DNA of 64,000 nt from Synaphobranchus kaupii (GCA_029718625.1 CM056377.1:110098407-110162406), one strand, 5' to 3'; positions 44,830 through 56,824 are shown, counted from the stretch's first letter. The notes: a model not told the origin generated them from the letters alone. Numbers and translations: made by a program.

Positions 44830-45503
44830 GTCAAACTATCGTTGAATCCTTTACTTTGTGCTGACCTATATTCTCTGTAGTACGTACGGCGGTGCAGCGA
44901 ACGTGGCCATTGCAACTTGTTGCTCTTCTTTGTTGTTGTAGTCGACCAGTGCCGGCACTACATTCGTAGGTAACGTAAAGTACTTCCACAGAGAATATAG
45001 GTCATCATTTTTGAAGTCAAACTATCGTTGAATCCTTTACTTTGCGCTGACCTATATTCTCTGTGGAAGTACGGCGGCGGAGCGATACTTTACGTTACCT
45101 ACGAATGTAGTGCCTGCACTGGTCGACTACAACAACAAAGAAGAGCAACAAGTTGCAATGGCCACGTTCGCTCCGCCGCCGTACTTCCACAGAGAATATA
45201 GGTCAGCACAAAGTAAAGGATTCAACGATAGTTTGACTTAAAAAATGATGGTATGAACACGCAAATTAACCCCGATAGACTGTCGTCGTATTTTATTTGC
45301 TTTGGGTGCACTGTGGAGTGTTTAAGTGCTTTTTGGTAGTGGATGCTACTGGTTACCATAGAGTTGCGCTAGCATTAGCAACATGTGTATGTCCAAAAGA
45401 AGGACAGCATGGAATTAGCTGAAAATGGTTTCCATCAATCAACTACATCATGGGTAAGTCGTAATTGAAACATTATGTCCAAAATTCCGAACTATCCCTT
45501 TAA
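44830..45503. mobile_element. Fold-back element with two units whose centres are mutually inverted
   Basis: Unit A (44830-45003) and unit B (45016-45237) share the outer gtcaaactatcgttgaatcc / ctgacctatattctctgt ends. The middle of A (gcgaacgtggccattgcaac ... cctacgaatgtag complement) is the reverse complement of the middle of B. The right part (45238-45503) ends ccgaactatccctttaa, a TTAA-type terminus whose mate is at 53275. No ORF of note. Confidence 0.75.
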
Positions 45504-46288
45504 AATATATCAACAAATATCGTTATTTAGCTTTAAAAAAAAAAAAAAAGGATTGGATCGTGGGCTAGCTAAGTGTTATTGTGTGTATAAAGTGTGTAGG
45601 CCTACGTGTGTTTTGTTGACAGTAGTGTAGCTAGATAGCCACATTAGAGCTATCTAGGACATGCAGTATGCTTATGATGACAGTTTGCAGTATTATCGCC
45701 AGTCCAGTATAATGCTTGAAGTCTGTGCGTTTGAGTCAGTGTAATCCTCTGTGTAGCTACTGAGAACATTGGCTTGCAATAAAAGCAACGAGTGAATCCG
45801 CCTGGTCTGTCTTTTTGCATTATATTATTTATTTATTATTTAGTTTATGCAGAGGTGTCAACCTCTGTAAAGAGCTGCCCTTATTTTCATGCCTGCAAAA
45901 CTGTATACATTTACCAAAAACCGTATAGAACATTATCTATCGATTATCTATTAAAATCACAAGCCACCACAGGTATTTGTCTGATTCAAGTTCTTTTCAT
46001 ATATTCCTGTGTTTAGCTTTTCACATGACAGTGTAGCTACAAATTCATTAAGGTGCTCATTTTAAAACAGGTAAACAGACACCCCAAATGACTGACCCCC
46101 CCCACACTTCCAACTCAGTGCAGGAAGATACATAGATACCATTTCCTAAATTATGCAACAGTCTTGTTGTTCTAATACTAATATCTCAGTCTTATCTCAG
46201 TTCAATAAGATTCAATTTTGGGTCATCCAGGCCTTTAACATCTTTAAGACAGGTTTCAAGTTTAGATAACTGGTCAACTTCACCTGGC

Positions 46289-47137
46289 TTAACTGATATA
46301 CGTATAAAGTTGTGTGTAATCTGCGTAGCAGTGGTAGTTAACACCATGTTTGCTTATAATGTTCCCAAGAGGGAGCATGTAAAGAGAAAAGAGCAGAGGA
46401 CCCAAAACTGATCCTTGTGGTACTCCAAAGTTCACCCTAGAAAATTCAGAGGACTGATTGTTTACCCTAACAAACTGGGATCTATCATAGAGATAAGATT
46501 TAAGCCACATAAGAGCATGCCCGTTAAGACCAACTAAATTTTCTAGCCTGCGGAGGAGAATATGATGGTCTATAGTATCAAAGGCAGCGCTCAGGTCAAG
46601 TAAAACAAGAATAGAAATACAGCCACAGTCCAGAGAGAGGAACAAGTCATTCATTACTAGGGCAAGGGCGTTCTCGGTGCTATGGTGCTTCCTTAACCCA
46701 GATTGAAACCTCTCATACACGTTATTAGTATGTAAAAATGAAGAAAGCTGTTGCGCTACACATTTCTCAAGAGTCTTTGATAAAAATGGGAGGTTTGAAA
46801 TGGGTCTATAATTAGCCAGGACAGTGGGATCCAAATTTGGTTTCTTAAGTAGTGGCTTGATTTCTGCCAATTTAAAGGATGTAGGAATATGGCCCGATAG
46901 CAATGATGAGTTAATTAAGTGAAGAATTGGTTTGATGAGCATAGGCAATATCCCCTTCAATAACTTTGTGGGTATGGGGTCTAGAAGACAGGTGGATGAT
47001 TTTGAAGAAGAAACTAACTTAATTAGTTCGCTCTCAAGTATGGGAGTAAATGATTCAAGACGTTCAGTGAGTCTCGGAGGCAGTTCTATATCGTCAAAAC
47101 CATGATCACTAACTTGACTATCTTTTCCTAATTCCAA
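46289..47137 (-). pseudogene. LINE ORF2, reverse transcriptase part
   Basis: [72 protein letters not shown] and [17 protein letters not shown] are all present. The catalytic YADD reads YADY (CYADYTQLY), so the second Asp is lost. The frame ends at 46289 by a one-base shift; beyond it [20 protein letters not shown] is readable in another frame to about 46205. Inactive. Confidence 0.9.
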
Positions 47138-48206
47138 TTATTTTACCACTAAATAAATTCAGGAAATCATTACAACTACTTGAGACTGGAATTTGAGGGT
47201 TAGTTGCTGCATGATTATTAGTTAGTTCAGCAACTGTTCTGAATAGAAATCGGGGATTGGTCTTATTTTCTTGTATAAGCTTTGAAAAGTAAGAGGACCT
47301 AGCATTGGAGAGAGCATGCTTATAGGTACTGAGACTCTCTTTCCAGGCCAAGTGGAAAACCTGCAGTTTAGTGGAACACCATTTACGTTCAAGCTGCCGT
47401 GACTTTTGTTTAAGAGCCCGCGTGTGGTCGGTGTACCAAGGGGCAAGCTTCTTCTCAATAACTTTTTTGCTTTTTAACGGAGCAACTACTTCAAGGGTTT
47501 TGCGTAGAGCAGTAGCTAATTCCTCTGCCAGATCATTGGTTAACAGGGAGCTGGATGAAGTGTCTAAATCAAAGTAATCAGGTAGCACATTAATAAAGTT
47601 TCTAGTAGTGGAGGTAGTGATAGTGCGACCTGTATACGTTCTGAATTCAGATGCTACAGAGTGGGCTAATTTTAACTGCAGAGTAATGAGGAAATGGTCA
47701 GGCAGAATAGGATTATGTGAGTGAATTTTAACATGAACAATATCAACACCAAAACTTAAGACCAGGTCTAAAGTATGACGACGATAATGTGTGGGGCCGA
47801 CAAAATTTTGAATGAAACCAATTGATTCCAAAATGGCCATAAATGCTGAGGTAATAGGATCATCTGTATTTTCAAAATGCAGGTTAAAATCACCCAATAT
47901 TAACACTTTGTCATGACTTACAGCTAAATGAGAAAGAAAATCTGCAAATTCATGAATAAAGCCAGAATATGGGCCAGGAGGTCTATAGACAGTCACAAGT
48001 AAAATAGGCTGAGAAGAGGGGCGGTTTCTACCAACCATGGTAGAAATTAATCCAGGTGGAGAGGATTCATTTAATGTAAAGTTCTCATCCGCTTTCAGCC
48101 ACGTTTCAGTTAAACATAGTATATCAAGAGAGCAGTCTGAGATTAGTTCGTTCACAAGAGCTGCCTTGGAGTTAAGGAATCTTATATTTAATAAGCCAAC
48201 TCTCAT
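47118..48206 (-). pseudogene. LINE ORF2, APE-type endonuclease part
   Basis: Open for 362 codons: RVGLLNIRFLNSKAALV, LDILCLTETWL (catalytic Glu), VTVYRPPGPYSGF, LILGDFNLHF (GDFN) and LPDHFLITLQL (SDH-like block, here PDH), then a linker rich in basic residues. A frameshift near 47125 separates it from the RT. The usual N-terminal start is missing, with some 20 residues lost inside the domain after LNESSPPG. Confidence 0.85.
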
Positions 48207-48409
48207 GGTAGTAATATCACGAGCTAATAGGATTGTGTTTTGTTTTAATCGTAATCAGATTATTAAAACAAACTTCACGGTTTTTGACAGATTTGACATG
48301 GTTTTGTATACGCGGGACAGACACAGTTTCAATTTCTAAAGGGTGAACCCAAGCTGATGGTTTTGGGGAACAAGCAGACAAGTAGTTCTGTTTCCTGGCC
48401 TTGGCTCTA

Positions 48410-49319
48410 ATTAGTCAGGGACTTGAATTTCTAAGACTATAGGCCAGATTTTTAGAGATAAGAGCTGAACCCTCCCACGTGGGGTGAACACCATCTCTTT
48501 TTAAAAGATTAGGCCTCCCCCAAAAAGTGTGCCAATGATCTATATAGCCAACATTATTAGAGGGACACCACTCAGATAGCCAACAAATTAGTGACGTTAG
48601 TCTGCTATAAGTTTCGTCACCACGCCTAGAAGGAAATAACAGTGTTAGACAACCGTTTTGCTACTTCACATGCCGATTCAAAATTACTTTTTGTTATCTC
48701 CCATTGCTTCAACCGGACATCATTTGCGCCTACGTGAATAACAATACTAGAAAATTTACGATTAGCTTTAGCCAGCATTTTAAAATTTGCTTCTATGTCG
48801 GTCGCTCTAGCACCAGGAATGCACTGAACTACAGTCTTTGGACTCAATTTCCATGTTTCGTAGAATGGAATCACCGATTATCAAAGCTTTTTCAGCCGGT
48901 TTTACCGAAGGTGCATTGCTCAGGGGAGAGAAACAATTTGAAACCTGAATTTGTGGTTGGTGGAGTACCGGGGGCTTATGACTACGTTCGCAAACTGTAA
49001 TCCACCTGCTGTTACCTTGCTGCGGAGGCATTTTCGGAGTTCTAACATTAGTTGGGGACGGGCTAGCTGGAGCACCCGAAACCGAGAAGGATTCTATGAA
49101 CTTTTCGCTTTCTCGAATTTCATGTAGGGTACGGATGCGAGATTCCAGATTCTCAGTCAACCTAGCATTTAATTTACACCTATCACAAGTAAAGTTCCCA
49201 CTTATGGCGGAGAAGGAATAAGTAAACATGTCACATACCGGACAAGAGATAGCCCAATAGGGCGAGGAAGGAGAAACCGAGCGAGGAATGGAAGAGACTG
49301 AGGGGTCAAACGAAGCCAT
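48410..49319 (-). pseudogene. LINE ORF1: zinc finger, coiled region and SGNH esterase
   Basis: The N-terminal part (49319-48807) has CPVC...CDRC cysteines (residues about 28-49) followed by a helical stretch, then [15 protein letters not shown], the catalytic-Ser block of SGNH hydrolases. The next frame (48874-48626) gives [14 protein letters not shown] and [15 protein letters not shown] (Gly/Asn block). RDGVHPTWEG, the Asp-x-x-His block, is readable at about 48475-48510. Frameshifts near 48850 and 48640 break it. Such esterase ORF1 proteins are known from L2/CR1 LINEs and are thought to act on RNP or membrane association. Confidence 0.8.
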
Positions 49320-49430
49320 AGCTTACCCTTGTATTAGAAGATATACAAAATTCGTCAGAAGCAGGATCAACTCAGGATCAATACTGCTGGTTCCGTAGAG
49401 GCCGGCTCAGCAGCAACTTTGTTTTGCTTT

Positions 49431-49456
49431 ACCTAACCTAACCTAACCTAACCTAA
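49431..49456 (+). repeat. (CCTAA)5 short tandem repeat
   Basis: Five cctaa units just upstream of the LINE on its - strand. Confidence 0.9.
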
Positions 49457-50004
49457 CACTGCTGGCTCCTTAGCGGCCCGCTCAGCAGCGAATTTGTCTT
49501 ACCTAACGTTAGTTTGTAGCCTAATATATTTTGTTTTGTTTTTAAGAACAATCACAAATTTGCAGATTTGCCAGCACAAAAAATAAAAATTCCAACTAAA
49601 ATATATTCCAAATTTGTTTTAAAAATACCAGAAAACGGCGCTTTGAACTAACTAGGCCTATTTCATTTTAATTAATTACACACTTATTTTATTTAAAACA
49701 ATAGTGTTTACTCCTTCATGTCTGCATTCAGATCTGTCTCTGCTCATGTTCAATGACTGTTTCCCATATTCCTAAACTAAACTACCCCACAACGGACTCG
49801 ATGGTCCACGTAACTGGAGCCAAAATCTGAGCAGCTGGAACAGTAGGAACAGTGGATGGTCACCATCGGACAGGTCATAATTCCAGGAGGGTGCATCCGG
49901 CTTATTGTTTTTTGAGCCTGGCCGATGCGTCAACAGAAAGTTGAACCGGGACCAGAAAAGTGACCAACGGCCTTGCCGCGAATGGCGTCATTTGGCATCC
50001 TGAA

Positions 50005-50316
50005 CAGTGTTTCCCCTAGATTTTTTTTCAGGCCGGGCGGTGAAAGTGCACCATTTTGCGTAGATGCGGAAACTATAATTACACCCTCATAATATCAGCT
50101 GCCATTGAAAATTTTAATTAGGCCTGGGAAACTGAAGCTGTTTTGGCAAGGGTTTTTCCAGATGCTATTTTGATCATTCCCGCATTCTGCGGTAAGGGAA
50201 ATATTGCAACTACATAAAAAAATTTTTTTATTTATTTTCCCTCTTGTCCAAGCCAGGCGGCACGTGAGTTTGGCCGGGCGGGCCGCCCGGCCAAGATAAT
50301 GGTAGGTGAAACACTG
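50005..50316. mobile_element. hAT-like MITE inserted in the gypsy fragment
   Basis: Ends CAGTGTTTCCCC (left) and gtgaaacactg (right). CTGAA lies on both sides (50000-50004, 50317-50321). The interior has ggccgggcgg and its complement near both ends. An 8-bp duplication expected for hAT is not visible, only five bases. Confidence 0.7.
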
Positions 50317-50329
50317 CTGAATATATTTT

Positions 50330-51091
50330 GAATTTACATAGTCCGTCCAAACTGTGAAGGGATGCTCAGCTCTAACCAATGTCGCCATTCCTCTAGCGCC
50401 AATTTCACAGCCAAAAGCTCCCGGTCATAATTTCTCTCAGCCGGCGTCAGGCCCCGAGAGAAATAGGCACACGGATACTGGTCTTGGGAAAACTGAACGC
50501 TGAGACAATATAGCCCCCACTTCCAACTCAGAGGTATCAACCTCCACCACAAATGGGAGTGAAGGGTTGGGAGTAATGAGGATGGGCTCGGAGCTAAACC
50601 TTTTTTTTAACTCCATGAAAGCTGCCCCAGCTCTAGGATTCCACTGAAACATTGAAGGTGCTGTTTTCTTTGTCAGAACCGTAGTAGGTGTGACCACTGA
50701 GCTAAAATTGCGTATAAAACGCAGGTAAAATTAGTGAATTAGCGAAGCACCTTTAGAAGCTGCCTGACATGGCCAATGTGCTCAGAGAGACTTCATAGTG
50801 CACACTATGCATATTAAAAGCTGTCCTCCACTCGTCTCCCACGTGCATGTGCACTAAATTATACGCGTTACAGGACTCAAAAACGATCAGAGAATCAGAG
50901 AACTCCCCTATAGACAAATCATCTAATGGAGGATTCCAGTCACACAGCGAATCCCAGGCTAAACTCTCCTCCCGGTCCTCTGAGGGTGGAGAAGACCCAA
51001 TCAGATCGGCCGGAAAACCTGCTTCCTCATCGTCGCTGACCGAACTCGGCTCAGATTCGAACCCACAAGTGTTAGGAGCGGGTGATGACAT
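50330..51091 (-). pseudogene. Gypsy RT/RNase H remnants
   Basis: At 51091-50753 a serine/acid-rich segment of unknown origin precedes NAYNLVHMHVGDEWRTAFN, a clear RT piece. Then the frame jumps to the RNase H region (50697-50330) with [21 protein letters not shown]. The YxDD active-site block is deleted. Confidence 0.7.
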
Positions 51092-51276
51092 CAGTAGGCA
51101 GTGAGAGGCACATTGGGGACCCCACTGAATGTGTCTTTATTATTGCCCCAATTAACACGTGGTTTGTGTTTGATTAACCAGGGATGCCCTTCGACGAGGG
51201 GGTAGGCCGTGAGTCAACGAGAAAGAGCTTGATTCGTTCCGAATGACCACCATGAAGAACACGGATACAGATAAAA

Positions 51277-52131
51277 TCAGTGTTCTCTTTTAACTAGACC
51301 GGTGCCTAATGGGCGACCGTCGAGAGCCATAACGTAGCGGGGTCGTGAGAGGAGACAAACAGGTATTTTAAGCTCCTTAGCCCAGTTGGAATCCACAAAA
51401 GACTCAACCGCTCCTGAATCTAAAAGAGCATCAATTTTAACTGAGTGTTTATTCCACGACAATTGGACTGGTAAAAGGGTACGAAAGACTGATTTATTAT
51501 GTCTCAATGGTGTCTTTCATTCCACTAGCGAGACCCCCCCCGTTTCCCACCAACTTTGGGCACTCAGCCTTAGTGTGTTCCCTGCACCTGCAGTAACGAC
51601 ACCATTCCCAGCGTTGCTTAGGCTCCTGTGCATCACGGAGTGAGGAACTATCGACCGCTATGGGCTCGTCCCTACTCAGCGAGCCATGGACGGAGGGGGA
51701 AGTTGAAGGCGTATCTGGAAGAGGGAGGACGTATAGAGTGGATCGGGTTCTCTTCTTACCTCTCTCTCTCTCTCGTTCCCTGACATGGTTGTCTATGCGG
51801 ATGGCAGTCGTAACCAAGGCGTCAAACGTGGTAGACGAGCACTGCCAGTGCGTCTTTAACAGGATCGAAGAGTGCATTGGTGAATAAAGTTATGAGCGGT
51901 GCCTCTGCCCAGCCTGTTTCACTGGCCAATGCCCAGAACGTGATGGAAAATTCCGCTACACTGTTGTTCCCCTGACGAATGCGGGTTCGCCTCATAGCGG
52001 CTTCCTTGCCGGTAATGTCATGGTCAACCACCAACGCCATCTCCTTCATGAGGCTATCAGAACTGTTCATAATCGGTGCTTGTGACCGTATAAGAGGGTC
52101 AGCCCAGGCGAGAGTTGTACCGGTCAACAAG
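51277..52131 (-). pseudogene. Gypsy gag-protease remnant
   Basis: Three overlapping frames: 52130-51822 (capsid-like helices, AEFSITFWALASETGW), 51877-51497 (zinc knuckle with C-x2-C-x4-H-x4-C) and 51507-51277 (aspartic protease DSGA). Frameshifts lie near 51850 and 51500. The N-terminus of Gag is absent because the element is truncated there. Confidence 0.75.
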
Positions 52132-52454
52132 GATAAAAGATGGAGGAGACCTATGACCTGAAATAAATTCTAGTTGGTTTGGGCATGAAGGATGCCTTCG
52201 ATGTGTCGAAAAGCAACTTCTCTGGCATGTCTCACAGCACTGATCTGGCGGTGTCCAAAGTGGTGCACAAGTCCTTTGTGGAGGTGGATGAGGAGGGCAC
52301 AGAGGCCGCTGCTGCCACTGGCGTCCTCATTGAGGTGCGAAGTTTACCTTTGCCACCACCAACTTCGTTCATCGCAGACCATCCCTTCCTGTTCTTCATC
52401 AGACACAACCCTACTCAGAGCATCCTCTTCTATGGGCGTCTCTGCTCCCCTTGA
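52132..52454 (+). pseudogene. Serpin B copy 3: truncated last exon with in-frame stop
   Basis: Begins inside the last exon at aaagatggaggagacc (KMEET) directly after the gypsy fragment. Where copy 2 reads LKDIL this copy reads LK-stop-IL (TAA at about 52164). After it the sequence is open to the natural [19 protein letters not shown], a hinge with GTEAAAAT, and a reactive loop with Arg-Ser at predicted P1-P1' (as in copy 1). [10 protein letters not shown] is intact. The upstream exons are absent, so it is a dead fragment. The downstream flank with AATAAA (52759-52764) is preserved. Confidence 0.9.
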
Positions 52455-53274
52455 AGTCTTAAGCAGTTTCCGGTTATAACCTGGAGTCTAAAGAAAGGAT
52501 TAATGTATGTTAAATGGCTCCGCAATGCTTTTTGCCTAAAAAAATTTAATTGACTAAATCATGTTTAATTTTTATCTGCTTCTCAGAACTTGGACAAACC
52601 TGCTGCAGTACATTAGATTCATTAATTTCCATTATATCCAGTTTTACATTTACTACTGGCTTAATGCTAAAGATTGTTTATGCCAGTTCATTATATTTTA
52701 CTCGCTGAGCAACTGAAAACAACATGCAATGACCAATATCATATTTCACATTTGTGAAAATAAAAGTGTGAAAAAGTTTACTGTGTGGGTTGCTTTATTA
52801 ACTTGATCAGCTTTTGCATCAGAGGAATACTTTTCATGCACAACTGGTACAGACAGACTGCTGGTGCCCAATCAACCAGAGATGTTACTTTAGCGTGACA
52901 ATCGTGCCAACCAAAACTCATATCTGGCTAAAACTGTGATTGATTATGAGCCACCTGATTCATTTAAATCTAGTGTTTTAGCAGGTTAAGCCATCTTGAA
53001 GTCACATTAACATTTTTCTTGACAACTCAATTTCTTCATATTATTGATTCTGCCGCTAGACACTTATGCAGCAACGATCATGCTGCAGTCTCCTCAGCTG
53101 ATATGGGGGAGTGGAGACAAGCATGCACTCTCCTCTGAAATGTGCTGTTGCTGCTTGTCACATCGCAGCACCTCTTCAGGCACAGACTTGAAGAGTTTCA
53201 ACATCAGAGTGACCATTAAAAATTAACAAATTCATGTAGACAACACGTATATCACATATTGATGTGAGCAATAC
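52455..53274 (+). other. 3' flank of serpin copy 3
   Basis: Homologous to 7153-7650 plus 10231-10440. It contains the uninterrupted form (ctagtgttttagcagg, about 52970) of the site where the LTR pair entered copy 1. Confidence 0.7.
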
Positions 53275-53876
53275 TTAAAGGGATAGTTCGGAATTTTGGA
53301 CATAATGTCTCAATTACGACTTACCCATAATGTAGTTGATTGATGGAAACCATTTTCAGCTAATTCCATGCTGTCCCTTCTTTTGGACATACACACGTTG
53401 CTAATGCTAGCGCAACTCTATGGCAACCGGTAGCATCCACTACCAAATGCACTTAAACACTCCACAGTGCACCCAAAGCAAATAAAATACGACGACAGTC
53501 TATCGGGGGAGCGATACTTTACTTTACCTACGAATGTAGTGCCGGCACTGCTCGACTACAACAAATGAAATCAAATCATCAATCAAATCAATATTTATTT
53601 ATATAGCACATTTCACAACTAGTTGTCACAATGCACTTCATAGCAAAACCCAGCCTAAACAACAAAGAAGAGTAACAAGTTGCAATGGCCACGTTTGCTC
53701 CGTTAGGTCAGCACAAACTAAAGGATTCAACGATAGTTTGACTTCAAAAATGATGGTATAAACACTCAAAATAACCCTGATAGACTGTCGTCGTATTTTA
53801 TTTGCTTTGGGTTCACTGTGGAGTGTTTAAGTGCATTTGGTAGTGATGCTACCGGTTGCCATAGAGTTGCGCTATG
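53275..53876. mobile_element. TTAA-type fold-back element, right end lost
   Basis: Left end TTAAAGGGATAGTTCGG. The sequence 53290-53510 returns in inverse at 53755-53876 (actgtcgtcgtattttattt). Same family as 44830-45503. A ~95-bp insertion (about 53563-53660) contains atttatttatatagcac. Confidence 0.75.
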
Positions 53877-55590
53877 TTCCTTTTTCTTAATGAGGTGTTT
53901 TTCATGTTTAGAGGGATTATTTACCCTCTTAAGTCACAATATGTCAGAAATAGCTATGCATGACATGAATAATAAAAGTCCCATGTTCACATTGTTCTTA
54001 TTGTGCTATATTGCAAACAATTGCATAAAAAGAGGTAACAAAATTATTGAACTGGACAATAAAGTCTGAGGTGAATCCATAGGCTCCTAATTAGTGAAAA
54101 TATGGAGACATAGCTACTACAACTAACCATTTGGTAGATAATGAAGAATTCAAAGACAAAGCAAATAACTAGCCAAACTTTCTTTGTGTTAATAAGTTTA
54201 AGAAAAAATTCTGAAGAACACAACAACCTAGGCCTACTGTCCATCTACATACGTATGTGTCTGCTCCCTGTATTCAACACTCTGTAAGCACCTTTACCCG
54301 GCCATACCCCCATAGACTATAATCACTCAAGCGCTATGGCTCCCCCTGGTGTTCGTAAAGTGCACTGTGCGCAAGACCCACCCTGCTTGCCTTGGATTTC
54401 ATAGGAGGACCACACCCCCTCATTTACAATAGAATTTGAAAATTGCAAGAAAAGAGAGGTAGGAAAATTAAATCTCAACAATAAAACATCTTCAACGTAA
54501 AAAAAGTGAAGTTACTCACACATACAAAGCACTGTATATAAGTCATTAAAACTAGCAAAGGCCTAAGTAGGCATACATATTTGTCATTTTCATCTGTATT
54601 TATTTATGCATTTTCACTCAGTGCAGTTATCCAGCTAACTCAGTAATCCTGCTTTGTGGAATAACCCCCTGATGTAGCCTACCTTACCATTAGATTTTTA
54701 GCAAGCTACCTAAATCAATGAAATAGCTGAAAGTAGCAAGCTTCTTTTTTAGCTATATTGCTAATGTTAAATTAGCTGGCTAAGTATGCAATTAAGCAAG
54801 CTGCCTAAGTAATATGAAGTTAATGGCAGTGTCAAATGATAGCTAAAGTAAGTTAAGAAAATAAATAACTAGTCAGAGGAATAGTAAGTTCTTGAAAATT
54901 AGCTTGCACGGTCCCTAGCTGCACTGTTTAAGTGTTATTTGTGACAAGATTGGACCAGCGTGCATGGTCTCAAGCTGCATGTTAACCTAAACAGATTGAC
55001 AGATAGCAAATGTGAGCTTTGGTAAGGTAGCCTACTAACCAGTGTTAACGTTAGCTAGTTAACTATCAAGCTTTCTTTCTAATTTAATTAATTTGAAAGC
55101 TTGATAGCAAATGTTAGCTTTGGTAAGTTAGCCAGTGTTAACATCAAGCTTTCTTTCTAATTTAATTAGTTTGAAGAATAAATTCCAAATGCCTCCTATC
55201 TGCTATATTACTGAATTTGATTTAAAGGAAATCATATTTAATTCATTTAAATTCAAATGCCCCCTCTGTAGGTATAGCCTATAAAATATATTCTGAATGT
55301 GGTTTGTACATGATGGATATCAATCATGTTGTCATACATAGGCTACATGAAATATCGAAATGTTCAGTCACAATAAACGTATGTAACTGTGTTAACATTT
55401 GGATTTTAACTGTTTGGTTGTGGCTCTAGGGGGGGGGGCTGTGGTGGCGATATGGATGTAAACACACTCAAATGAAAGTGGAAAGTGTGCTTCATACCTC
55501 ATAGTCACTGTTCCATTCCAAATGTGCTGGAGCACCGTTGTAATAATATGACAGGTAGGGCCTAAATTACTTTCCCCTACCACGTCAAAA
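53877..55590. other. AT-rich intergenic DNA, no gene
   Basis: Contains a half-copy of the 35.4-kb MITE (54482-54565) and two tandem ~95-bp units (about 55012-55180, aagctttctttctaatttaa). Nothing else was recognised. Confidence 0.5.
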
Positions 55591-55614
55591 ATCTTCAACT
55601 TAAATAAGTGTAAG

Positions 55615-55682
55615 TTGAAGATTTAAGCAGCCAAAAGCCGAAAGAGCACATTCATTCGGCTTTTGGCTGCTTAAATCTTCAA
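55615..55682. repeat. Perfect 28-bp hairpin with 12-nt loop
   Basis: Arms 55615-55642 and 55655-55682 are exact complements (ttgaagatttaagcagcc ... ttcgg). A smaller palindrome (atcttcaactta / taagttgaagat, 55591-55622) overlaps its left arm. Confidence 0.9.
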
Positions 55683-55944
55683 ATTAAACGTAGTTTTTTT
55701 TGTTTTTGAATAACGAGCCAATCGTGCTGCATTCACATGATTATAAAGGCATATTCATTTATTTAATTTGGACAAAATAGGATTCCATACTGCGTGCCGT
55801 TTGCGCCTGTTGTCTTGCCGTAGTTCCCTCGCCTTCGTAAAACAAAGAAGGACTGATGACCACATAACTTTTTTTTTTTTTGTGACCACAGACCTTCTTA
55901 TACAGTTCGCTGTAGTAACAGATCATACGCTCTATGATAAGTGC

Positions 55945-56053
55945 CTACCTCGCTGAGAAGTAGCTCTTTCCGTCACTGAAGTATCAAGCTTCACGTAGGC
56001 TACGCGCTACATCTGTCTGGAACTTAACACTCCAATACGATAAGAAAATTAAG
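55945..56053 (+). promoter_or_regulatory. Serpin promoter/exon-1-like block, fourth copy
   Basis: Matches 28026-28121 (ctgagaagtagctc, aagcttcac, tggaactt, donor aa|gtgagt at 56053) and the start of intron 1 (cagacatt-free ttctttagacagatctttgac, gacatcagctagca). No coding exons follow before the next copy. Confidence 0.6.
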
Positions 56054-56824
56054 TGAGTAATGTTATTCAACCAATTTAAAGTGCCGTCAACTTTCAGCAA
56101 GACATTCTTTAGACAGATCTTTGACAGAACAATTAACGTTGCACTTTAGCGATTTAACGGAGAAAGTTAACGACATCAGCTAGCAAGCAAACTAACGATG
56201 GCTAGTGTGCACTATGGTCTGCACTGCCAGCTCTAACTTACTGGATAAGGTCTCGCTAGTTCCGTATTGCAACATTAGCTTATCCAACTAATAACTAAGT
56301 TAACGTTAGTGACACAAATGAATTGTAGGTGCATATCATGGTCACCCTCACCTGTCTCTTTGCGTGTGCTAACAATAGATAGCCATAACGTTACACTACT
56401 ACTCTAAATTACAGGAATAGCAACGTTAAGCTAATGTATTTTTTAATTAATTATAGCCTAGTGCAATTATATAATATAAAATAACTTATGCAGGCTTGTA
56501 TGTTACATCCAAGATAACGTTACTGAATCAAGTGCGCTAATATATCCTACGTAATTTAGGTTTAATGGGTAGGCCTACATAGATCATCTAAAAAATCGTT
56601 TTATTGTGTTATAGGTCTACAGTTATGTTAGTTAATCTTTACAGCGATCTAGCTATAAAGGAACAAAACAGCATTGTTGAGAAATGTGTTCGCCTGGGCA
56701 GACAAAATAGAACGAAATGCTGCTCCAAGCTGCTTTCACGAGAACAGATTAATGAGTAAAAGGCATTTTGCTCCACCCAGAAGGTAATGGAATAGAGGCA
56801 GTATGATTTATCTGCTAGCCCTAA

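Larger units (their letters stand above)
46130..49456 (-). mobile_element. L2/CR1-clade non-LTR retrotransposon, nearly full length, frameshifted
   Basis: On the - strand: a zinc-finger plus SGNH-esterase ORF1 (about 49319-48410), APE endonuclease (48206-47118) and reverse transcriptase (47137-46289). The 5' side starts after a short (cctaa)n run at 49431-49456. The 3' limit is near 46130. This order fits L2/CR1-type elements of fish. Confidence 0.85.
49780..52131 (-). mobile_element. Ty3/gypsy retrotransposon fragment, internally deleted
   Basis: On the - strand from 52131: gag (DHDITGKEAAMRRTRIRQG, then a CCHC-like CRYCRCREHTKAECPKL at about 51560), protease (IDALLDSGAVESF, 51435-51400), a short RT piece (AYNLVHMHVGDEWRTAFN, near 50850), RT/RNase H ([51 protein letters not shown], 50700-50330) and, after a MITE, the connection block ([22 protein letters not shown] frame, near 49900). 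Most of RT and all integrase and LTRs are missing. The 5' end is fused to serpin copy 3. Confidence 0.8.

Noticed and set aside
49431..49456. (CCTAA)n as an interstitial telomere
   Set aside because: Vertebrate telomeres are (CCCTAA)n; only five units of a different motif.
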